Source: Deltaproteobacteria bacterium
GTDB lineage: Bacteria > SAR324 > XYD2-FULL-50-16
Length of the DNA: 64,000 bases
Assembly: GCA_018657625.1 (NCBI GenBank)
Contig: JABHWU010000085.1
Span: forward strand, 1-64,000
Direction of reading: 5' to 3'
The notes beneath the pieces are model-generated. The model did no database searches and was not told the DNA's origin. It saw only the letters and a program-made list of their open reading frames with translations. The number at the start of each line of letters is the position of its first letter. The stretch's first letter is position 1. Shown piece by piece: positions 57,174 to 64,000 of the stretch. Both the position numbers and the translations under genes were made by a program.

Positions 57174-58751
57174 TTAAAATGTCAACGCAATGCTGGTTCC
57201 AATTTTGATGATGTTAAATTTATCAGAATCACTGGAATCGAAATCGTCCCCTTCCTGATCAATCATTTCGTATGCCGTAAACAAGGTCATATTCGTTTCA
57301 TAATTAAAAACATAATTCAGATAAACTGAATTTGTAATCGATGTTGATTGATAGTCAAACATGCCTTCACCGTCTATGTTTTCTTCAGTTGTAAAATCTG
57401 TATTTCGGATAAGCAACGAATAAAACAAATTCAGATCATTGTTTAAATCGGTTTCCAGGTTAAAACGATAATATTTAAAAACTCCTTTATATTCCGGTTC
57501 TTTTTGGTATTCCAGATAAAGAGCATCCAGATATGCTTGTTCCTCCGGGGAGTCACCATCCCGATCCCCTCTATATTCATCTTTTTCTGAAGTTCCGGAA
57601 CCATAGTAGAGGCTGGTTTTGAAAAAACGATTTTGAAAACTTAAACCAAATCTAAGTAACATAGTCGCTTTATTTACAAAATGCTCGTGATAGCGTACGG
57701 CATATTGTGTGTTAAGTAGCGCAACATCAATGGTATAATTAAGGTAGTCAAATCCAAAACCAATGTGTCCTGTCTCATTCCACCGATCATCGAGGGAGTT
57801 TAATTCCTCATCTTGCCAGTGGTATTTTTCATCTCCAATTAGCATACGGGTCATATCGTAATTCACCGAAAAATGAATAAAATCAGATTTCATTTTATAG
57901 GAAATCTGAGTTTGCGGTTCCTCGTGAACACTTCCTTCTAAAGGATTGGTTCCGGTAATCCAAATCCTTTGAAATCCATATGGACCTTCCGAATATTCAC
58001 TGACAACAGCCGGAATAAAACTACTGTTTCGATATTTGGAAGCCCCGTAACGGGAATTTAGATAGGCACCAATAGTGATAGCGGTACTATTTTTATAAAC
58101 CTGTGGAACCGGGTAGAACACCTTGTCAGCATAAAATGTGTCTAGCATTTGATATCCCTTTTGGAGCCGATCCAGTTCTTTTTTTATCGATAAATGATCC
58201 GGATGTAACACCTGGGGATAAACAGTCCAGATTTCAGATTTTTGATTAGAATACTTATTACATTCACGGTAAGGATAAGCATGAACCAGTTGAGGAACTG
58301 CCGTCACAATGGGAAATTGATAATCCTGATTTTGTAAGGAAATATCGATATCCCAAATATGATTGACGTCAATAACAGTTTCGACACCTTCAATTGTCAG
58401 GAAAGAAATCTTGTTTTCGGAGTGATCCACCATCCAGCCTTTTAACAATTTAACGACTTTATTATCAAATATCGTCTGGATGGAAATTATGGGTACTTTA
58501 TCTTGTTTTAGAATTTGTGCCACTAGTGGCTTTCCAACTGGATATTGAGCAATATAGTTAATATTAAACCGTGGAATTTCCTGAACCTGACCATCCAGAT
58601 TCAATAGTTGAACATTGACATCATCGACGCCTAAAAAAATTCCTACTTCTCTCTGGCAGTCTGTTTTATAAACACCATATATTTGTAATGCTTGCCCCGG
58701 TTGGATCAACCAAAAGAAACAGGAGACAACTAAAAAGATTTTTAATTTCAT
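57174..58751 (-). CDS. Secreted barrel-like protein, paralogue B
   Basis: A 525-residue exported protein with signal peptide MKLKIFLVVSCFFWLIQPGQ. Residues about 22-75 and 95-155 are two small beta-domains (YGVYKTDCQREVGIFLGVDD, VQLLNLDGQVQEIPRFNINY). From about 250 the sequence is alternating hydrophobic/polar beta-strands, ending with SIALTF, so a barrel with a terminal aromatic is likely. It has the same layout as the upstream gene and starts four bases after its stop. The ATG at 58751 is chosen because the signal peptide starts there. Function unknown. Confidence 0.65.
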   Translation of the reverse strand: MKLKIFLVVSCFFWLIQPGQALQIYGVYKTDCQREVGIFLGVDDVNVQLLNLDGQVQEIPRFNINYIAQYPVGKPLVAQILKQDKVPIISIQTIFDNKVVKLLKGWMVDHSENKISFLTIEGVETVIDVNHIWDIDISLQNQDYQFPIVTAVPQLVHAYPYRECNKYSNQKSEIWTVYPQVLHPDHLSIKKELDRLQKGYQMLDTFYADKVFYPVPQVYKNSTAITIGAYLNSRYGASKYRNSSFIPAVVSEYSEGPYGFQRIWITGTNPLEGSVHEEPQTQISYKMKSDFIHFSVNYDMTRMLIGDEKYHWQDEELNSLDDRWNETGHIGFGFDYLNYTIDVALLNTQYAVRYHEHFVNKATMLLRFGLSFQNRFFKTSLYYGSGTSEKDEYRGDRDGDSPEEQAYLDALYLEYQKEPEYKGVFKYYRFNLETDLNNDLNLFYSLLIRNTDFTTEENIDGEGMFDYQSTSITNSVYLNYVFNYETNMTLFTAYEMIDQEGDDFDSSDSDKFNIIKIGTSIALTF

Positions 58752-58755
58752 TGGT

Positions 58756-60396
58756 TTAGATGATAAATTCAATAGCAATTGCAAAGGAAAGACCGTTTTG
58801 ATCTGATTTTTCATGTTCATTTGCTTGTGTGGTTTCGTAATTTCTAAAATAGTAGTTAATTTTTGATGTTAATGATAAATACTCGCTAAAACTCTTGGTT
58901 GCATGAACTGATGTTATTAAATGATGATATTTTACCTGATAGGCTTCCGAATCAATTTTTTCATCATATATACCACTAAAAAGTACATTGTCCCAGCCGA
59001 TATTAAATTCATCAGTAATTTGGAAGTCGTAATTAATTCTAATAAAACTGGATTCCATAGAAAATGAATTGAGGTGATTAATGAGTTGTTCAGAATCATC
59101 GGACATGCTCGAATAATTGCCCATTTCACTGGCATTAATCAATTTAATATCATTCCCTGAGGGATCTGATTGACTGATATCCGTTTGAGAATAAATAAAT
59201 GCGAGTCGCTGGCTTTCTGTTGTGTATTGAAATTTAACAATTGGAGAAGCTTGAGACGAAAGCACTTCACGGAAGATGTCATTTCCAAGAATTCCAAAAA
59301 TCGGATAATAAAAACCACCTGATAATGAGTATTCATGCCAATCGACACCGGTTAATGCTAGATAATTAAAATGGGGAGTGACAGCTACAGAATCAGTTCC
59401 AATATTTGAGAAATAGTCAGAAAAAAATCCTCGATTGGCAATAATAAAATCTTTACCGGCTGATAATGCAATAGCATTACCGGCAAAGTAGCCGTGTAAA
59501 AAGTGGGTTTTGAAACTTGCTTTTATGTTCATCACCGCTTCCAGGTTAGGTAAGTATTGAACCGGTGTAGAACCGATGGCGTATTCCCCCTGACCACTAA
59601 AAGATTTTCCACTTGACCAGCGAAAATAAATCGGCATTAGAGAAGGGAATTCCTGCTTATAATCGTCATGCATGTATAGTATTCCAAATTTTGTGAACCT
59701 GTTATACATGTACGGACGCGGGTAGAAGGCAGTTCTCTGTTGAAATCGAGTTAAGTGAGTGAAACCGTTTTCAAATTCAGAAAAGAATTTATGGATTTTA
59801 ATTTGGTCGTTAATCACCCGAATTGGGGTTAATATATTGTTGGGATCACTGGGTTTAAAGACTCGATTGCTGCATTCTGTGGGATCAAAACTCGCCTGAA
59901 AATAAAGTTCTTTTGCGTTTTCAAATTTAGGTGGTGTTATCGAATTGACTTCCACTTCGCTAATGCGATGGATTTTATCAATATCAATTAGGTGGGATTG
60001 CCCATTTAAATCGTAAAAAACAATGATATCTTCAATAAATTGGATGGGCCATCCAACAAACTCGTGCTTTTCCTGATCATCGGCATAAAACATCACCTTT
60101 TTCAGGTATTTGGTCAGACCATCTTCTAAATGGATTACTGAAAAAGGATGCTTTAAGGTTTGATAGACCCAAATATTTTGGATGTTATCCCTGTCGAAAG
60201 ATTGGATATGTCCATTGGTATCAAGAATGTGGACCTTATCCTGATCTACATTTAAAACCAAACCCGTTTGGATGTCGCAATTTCCGTTTTTAAACTGGTA
60301 CAGTTCCAATGCAGAAAGGTTTTCCTTTTGGCCAATACTGGTAGCAAGTAGGAAAAGTAAAAGGATTATATGTGAAAATGCCTTCAGTTTTTTCAT
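58756..60396 (-). CDS. Secreted barrel-like protein, paralogue A
   Basis: A 546-residue protein with signal peptide MKKLKAFSHIILLLFLLATS. As in paralogue B, the first part (LELYQFKNGNCDIQTGLVLN, VHILDTNGHIQSFDRDNIQN) contains Cys-bearing SH3/Sm-like beta-units, followed by beta-strand-rich sequence with many Tyr and Phe and a final FAIAIEFII typical of outer-membrane barrels. The frame continues 45 codons upstream, but the signal peptide fixes the start at 60396. The pair plus the cyclase form an operon that I cannot match to a known system. Confidence 0.65.
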   Translation of the reverse strand: MKKLKAFSHIILLLFLLATSIGQKENLSALELYQFKNGNCDIQTGLVLNVDQDKVHILDTNGHIQSFDRDNIQNIWVYQTLKHPFSVIHLEDGLTKYLKKVMFYADDQEKHEFVGWPIQFIEDIIVFYDLNGQSHLIDIDKIHRISEVEVNSITPPKFENAKELYFQASFDPTECSNRVFKPSDPNNILTPIRVINDQIKIHKFFSEFENGFTHLTRFQQRTAFYPRPYMYNRFTKFGILYMHDDYKQEFPSLMPIYFRWSSGKSFSGQGEYAIGSTPVQYLPNLEAVMNIKASFKTHFLHGYFAGNAIALSAGKDFIIANRGFFSDYFSNIGTDSVAVTPHFNYLALTGVDWHEYSLSGGFYYPIFGILGNDIFREVLSSQASPIVKFQYTTESQRLAFIYSQTDISQSDPSGNDIKLINASEMGNYSSMSDDSEQLINHLNSFSMESSFIRINYDFQITDEFNIGWDNVLFSGIYDEKIDSEAYQVKYHHLITSVHATKSFSEYLSLTSKINYYFRNYETTQANEHEKSDQNGLSFAIAIEFII

Positions 60397-60849
60397 AGAA
60401 TATTTAAAAAAGGATGATTGATAATATCTTATTTTAGGTGATAAAAAATAGTACAATATTGATATAACAGCAATCATCAATTGTTGATGAATCGATTTAA
60501 ATCGGTGATAATCGGTATATTGCATGTGCACAATACATAACTATTTGGAAATGATGGGTTAATCTATCGCAGTTTGCAATTGGGTTGAACCTATTCGGGC
60601 ACTGAGCGAAGTCGAAGTGTCTGCATAAAGCATCGCAAATTCAGTGCTCAGGGAACCATTGAAGAGGTGAGCTTTGATACCATTGCTTTTACAAATAGCT
60701 CAATGCGATTGAAAAGTGCTATAGAATCCTGAATTGGTGAGACTGGGGACGCCGGTGAGACTATTAAAAAAAGGATTTGTTTATACTCACCAAAGACTCG
60801 TTTATTGGTGTTTCCTGAGATATAGTATGTGAAATAGTAGCGATGAAAC
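60397..60849. other. Gap with one dispersed repeat
   Basis: No gene supported. The small frame at 60648-60863 overlaps the next gene and has no family features. It contains the inverted-orientation repeat at 60600-60649 and the promoter region of the barrel-pair operon. Confidence 0.4.
60600..60649 (-). repeat. GAGCACTGAA/TCAGTG dispersed repeat, copy 2
   Basis: CACTGAGCGAAGTCGAAGTG(T) at 60600-60620 and ATCGCAAATTCAGTGCTC at 60632-60649 are the exact reverse complement of the two end blocks of copy 1 at 55145-55215; only the middle differs in length (11 against 32 bases). The two copies bracket the cyclase/barrel operon in inverted orientation. Confidence 0.8.
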
Positions 60850-61797
60850 CTATTGTTGGGCAAGTTCGTTTTTGGAGGAATTGGTCATTTTTGAATGCTT
60901 CGACTTTATTCCCGTAGCTAAATATATTCCTGATGCAATTAACACAATACCAAGTGTATGATACCAACGGAAGGTTTCATTGAGGAACAGAATTGCCATA
61001 ATACTGCCAAACACTGGCATTAAGTGAAGAAATAAGCCCGCCCGATTGGCTCCCAAAAGTTCCACACCCCGATTATAAAACAGATAGGAAAGGGAAGCTG
61101 GAAAGATAATAATATAACAAATTGCTGTAATAGAAGATAAATTAAATATCACTGGTTGAATAGTGACCGTTTCCCAAATATAAAAAGGAAATATTGTAAT
61201 TGAACTGATCGAGAATATGATAAAAAGAAAAACGTAAGGATGAATGAGTGGTCGTTTGCGCAGAACTACTGAATAAAGTGAATATAATGAAACAGAGCCG
61301 AACAGAAGAATATCACCTCTGTTAATTGAAAAAGATAATAAAGTATTGATGTCTCCCCGGACGACAAACGTAACGACCCCCGTCAGTGATAATATTACAC
61401 CAATTAATTGAAGAATCGAAATTTTTTCCTGAAAAAGTACAAAAGAAAAAACCATTATGAGTACGGGTATAACTGATGACATTAGAAAAGCGTTCAGAGA
61501 AATTGACTGTTGCAATCCCATATAATTGAGAACATCAATGGCACCTACCCCGGAAATGGAAAGAAACGCTATCAATAACCAATTCTTCTTGATTAGCACC
61601 CAGTCTTTTGATAAATGTGGGCGTGAAAAAAAAGACATCAATATGGATGCCCCTGATAATCTCCAAAAAGCCAAACCGATGGGTGGAAATTCAGATGGTA
61701 CTAATTTGGCAATAATATAATTTCCAGACCAAAATAGAACAGCCAGGGTTAATAATAAATATGGATAATTATAAATTCCAATTACTTTTTTGATCAC
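60850..61797 (-). CDS. EamA-family (DMT) transporter
   Basis: A 315-residue inner-membrane protein with ten helices in two EamA repeats. The first starts LFWSGNYIIAKLVPSEFPPI and includes MGLQQSISLNAFLMSSVIPV; the second ends FLHLMPVFGSIMAILFLNET. Such transporters usually export metabolites or amino acids. The C-terminus is a short charged tail. It is divergent from a second EamA gene 228 bases away; substrate unknown. Confidence 0.88.
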   Translation of the reverse strand: MIKKVIGIYNYPYLLLTLAVLFWSGNYIIAKLVPSEFPPIGLAFWRLSGASILMSFFSRPHLSKDWVLIKKNWLLIAFLSISGVGAIDVLNYMGLQQSISLNAFLMSSVIPVLIMVFSFVLFQEKISILQLIGVILSLTGVVTFVVRGDINTLLSFSINRGDILLFGSVSLYSLYSVVLRKRPLIHPYVFLFIIFSISSITIFPFYIWETVTIQPVIFNLSSITAICYIIIFPASLSYLFYNRGVELLGANRAGLFLHLMPVFGSIMAILFLNETFRWYHTLGIVLIASGIYLATGIKSKHSKMTNSSKNELAQQ

Positions 61798-62025
61798 AAC
61801 AGAAAATAGGAAAAAGATTAAAATTAGTCTGATACAATGGTAGTATATTTATTAGCTTTAAATTTATTGTCAAGCGTGTAATCTCCGGAAATATTTTCCG
61901 AATCTTCTAGTGGATTTTATTCACTTATACTACCCTTTTTCTTTATGGATTTCTCCATGATTAATCTGGTTTTATTACGCCTTTCTGTTAAGATTTATAT
62001 TATTGATTAGCTTAAGTCTCTATTT

Positions 62026-62916
62026 ATGTCATCATTTGCCATCATTCTTGTTTTAATGTCAGCCGGAATTCATATCATTTGGAATTCCTTAACCAAGTCC
62101 AGTTCAAATCCCAGAGCTTTTTCTCTTTTTAAGGGTACTATTTTGATGGTAGTCGCCATCATTTTTTCAATGGGCTTTCCGATACTATCTATTCCCGCTG
62201 GGATTTGGGTCTTGATAATGCTCTCTGGAATTATTCATTCAGTATATATCCTGGCTTTAAGTACTGCTTATGAAAAAGGCGAAATATCTTATGTATACCC
62301 GATTGTACGATCCGCCCCGGCTTTTGTTCCTTTAGCCGCTTTTTTGATGCTGGGTGAGACAATATCAATCAGAGGAGGTGTTGGGGTATTTACGGTGGTC
62401 ATTTGTATTATTATCTTGCTGCTTCAAGGCAAGCTGCTAGCAAACCCTTCATTGATCAGTATTTTTTTCCGGAAAGAAAATTTCTGGGCTTTTGTCACTC
62501 TCGGAACTGTCGTAATTTATAGTATCACTGACAAAAAAGGTATGCTGGCTATGCAACAGGTGGATGAGCTACCGGTATATATACACGGTGTGATCTTTTT
62601 TCTTTTGGAAACCACGATCTGTTATCTGATCTATTGGGTATTTATGCTAAGCAGTAAAAAGGGAATTCAGTGGTCGATATGGAAGGTTGAATGGTGGAAA
62701 ATTAGTTTAGCAGCCTTCGGTACTATGGTATCCTATGCCTTAATTCTTCACGTGATGAAAACGGAAAATCTGAGCTATATCGTAACACTCCGTCAATCCA
62801 GTATCCTCTTTGCAATTATCATTGGTTGGTTTTGGTTTAGGGAACCTTTCATTAGGATAAGACTTTTAATCGCGACGGTTATGATATTTGGATTGTATCT
62901 GGTGGCAACCGGATAG
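62026..62916 (+). CDS. EamA-family (DMT) transporter
   Basis: A 296-residue ten-helix membrane protein: ALSTAYEKGEISYVYPIVRS in the first repeat and the second repeat ending TLRQSSILFAIIIGWFWFRE are EamA marks. The sequence is only distantly like the divergent neighbour at 60850, so they are not a recent duplication. No strong ribosome binding site is visible before the ATG. Probably a metabolite exporter. Confidence 0.85.
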   Translation: MSSFAIILVLMSAGIHIIWNSLTKSSSNPRAFSLFKGTILMVVAIIFSMGFPILSIPAGIWVLIMLSGIIHSVYILALSTAYEKGEISYVYPIVRSAPAFVPLAAFLMLGETISIRGGVGVFTVVICIIILLLQGKLLANPSLISIFFRKENFWAFVTLGTVVIYSITDKKGMLAMQQVDELPVYIHGVIFFLLETTICYLIYWVFMLSSKKGIQWSIWKVEWWKISLAAFGTMVSYALILHVMKTENLSYIVTLRQSSILFAIIIGWFWFREPFIRIRLLIATVMIFGLYLVATG

Positions 62917-63261
62917 TACCATTAGGTTTGGTTTTTCTGAAAGTTTTTAAAAGCTATCTCCGAAATACTTTAGTGCGTGTAAAATAAAATTAACTCCGCT
63001 TTGTAATTCTCTGAAATTATAAATAAATAAATGCTCATAAGCAATTATTGTTAAAACATGTTGATCATGTTACCATAGGTTCAGCTGACAATTTGATATA
63101 GTAAAGGTGCTTGTATTGAGAACGCTTTTATTTTATCAAAAATTCAATATCATTGAAAAATACTTTAAGTTCATTTTTATTATTGACCATTTTTCATTCT
63201 AACTTAATTATCTGGTTCTACTATCAGATATGGTTTTAATTCAAAAGAAAGGGTTCAAATT
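62917..63261. other. 345-base gap
   Basis: Nothing recognised beyond AT-rich sequence that should include the promoter of the phosphoesterase gene. Confidence 0.3.
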
Positions 63262-64000
63262 TTGAGAAAAGAAAAACTACAACTTTTTTTTAACCAGTTT
63301 GCCAGAGACGATAAAGTACTGATCCCCATCGTTGCTGATCCGGATGCCATTGCATGTGCAATGGCCATTAAAAGGTTATTATGGCGTAAAGTATCAAGTA
63401 TAACAATCACCGGAACTAATACAATTAAAAGACCTGATAACCTGGCCTTAATCAGGTTACTTGCCATTACTATTACACCCTTTAAAAAAATTGATTCTGG
63501 TAGCTATAGTAAAGTTGTTTATGTTGATTCCCAACCTTCTCACAACCCGCTTTTTTCGAATCTCAAACCTACTGTTATCATAGATCATCATCCGGATGCT
63601 GAAGATGGCGCGGAATACCGTGACATAAGGACAGATTACGGTGCCACTGCGAGTATCATCATTGAATATCTGCAAGCTATGAAAATAAAACCGTCACAAA
63701 AACTTGCTACAGCATTGTATTATGCCATAAAAACAGACACTGATAGTTTTAATCGCTCCGCTATATATGCTGATGTCAAAGCTTTTCAATATGCTTTTCG
63801 ATTTGCTAATTTGCAATGGATACGGAAAATTGAAGCTTCCGAAATGCAACCAGGGTTTTTAAAATATTTCGAAAAGGCTCTGAAAAACAGAAAAAAACAA
63901 AAAAGTTGGATATATTCACATATCGGATCCGTTTCGACTCCGGATGCAGTCGTTATCATCTCAGATTTTTTCCTGCGAGTTGAAGATATCAACTGGAGTA
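63262..64000 (+). CDS. DHH-family phosphoesterase (partial, runs off the window)
   Basis: The first 246 codons of a DHH phosphoesterase, open to the edge of the window. Start is TTG at 63262 with GAAAGG nine bases upstream; the closest upstream ATG frame is closed by TGA. Metal-binding motifs are ADPDAIACAMAIKRLL (Asp-x-Asp), YVDSQP, IDHHPD (the DHH box) and KTDTDSF. Members hydrolyse nano-RNA, pAp or cyclic dinucleotides; which one applies depends on the missing C-terminal DHHA1 part. The extra segment after residue 190 is ordinary for the family. Confidence 0.85.
   Translation, partial: MRKEKLQLFFNQFARDDKVLIPIVADPDAIACAMAIKRLLWRKVSSITITGTNTIKRPDNLALIRLLAITITPFKKIDSGSYSKVVYVDSQPSHNPLFSNLKPTVIIDHHPDAEDGAEYRDIRTDYGATASIIIEYLQAMKIKPSQKLATALYYAIKTDTDSFNRSAIYADVKAFQYAFRFANLQWIRKIEASEMQPGFLKYFEKALKNRKKQKSWIYSHIGSVSTPDAVVIISDFFLRVEDINWS

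Noticed and set aside
60648..60967. Two short minus-strand frames near the EamA gene
   Set aside because: They overlap the EamA 3' end or a dispersed repeat and show no protein features.

Overview
The window reads as chromosomal DNA of an AT-rich, Gram-negative (diderm) bacterium. Supporting signs are lipoprotein signal peptides, two probable outer-membrane barrel proteins, a PspF/PspA/PspB/PspC envelope-stress locus, a sodium-pumping NADH:quinone reductase (NQR), and E. coli-style programmed frameshifting in prfB. HrcA/CIRCE control of groESL, a tungsten aldehyde oxidoreductase and many interspersed repeats would suit a deltaproteobacterial or SAR324-like lineage. That placement is inference; no rRNA or tRNA gene was seen.

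Layout. 0-4.3 kb: groEL, groES and recA on the minus strand, with three CIRCE-type operators about 150 bp apart between groES and recA. 4.3-11 kb: a putative Na+/H+ antiporter, a lipoprotein, a lone GspF-like protein, a PgaB-like lipoprotein and a membrane PilZ protein. 11-14.3 kb: nadD, rsfS, rlmH, an unknown gene and prfB. 15-22.1 kb: a complete nqrABCDEF-apbE-nqrM operon, including a 55-codon nqrM. 22.1-25.6 kb: a TPR protein, then an NMT1-type binding protein and a fused ATPase-permease ABC protein.

25.6-29.7 kb is an accessory insert of two unrelated AAA ATPases, an antitoxin-like remnant and a transposase relic, bounded by an exact 51-bp direct repeat. 29.7-33 kb is the phage-shock locus with a sigma-54-like promoter. 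33.4-39.5 kb holds an Old Yellow Enzyme, a tungsten aldehyde oxidoreductase, a GABA-type aminotransferase and a PAS/AAA/Fis regulator lacking GAFTGA, with a 24-bp perfect palindrome between the last two. 39.7-41.7 kb is a gene graveyard: orphan thiS, then decayed histidine kinase, glpQ and Tat-type aldo/keto reductase, the last interrupted by a mobile miniature repeat.

42.8-54.6 kb is a carbohydrate region: a DeoR regulator, a zinc dehydrogenase, a GMC oxidoreductase, a 620-residue ROK-like kinase, a glucose/mannose-type ABC importer and an FAH-family hydrolase. 55.3-60.4 kb holds an unknown protein, a membrane class III cyclase and two paralogous secreted barrel-like proteins. 60.8-64 kb holds two EamA transporters and the start of a DHH phosphoesterase.

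NQR and the antiporter point to sodium-based energetics. The sugar genes form an import, phosphorylation and oxidation set. The strongest leads for something new are the 51-bp-bounded ATPase insert, the triple CIRCE array, the cyclase/barrel-pair operon and the nested repeat families.
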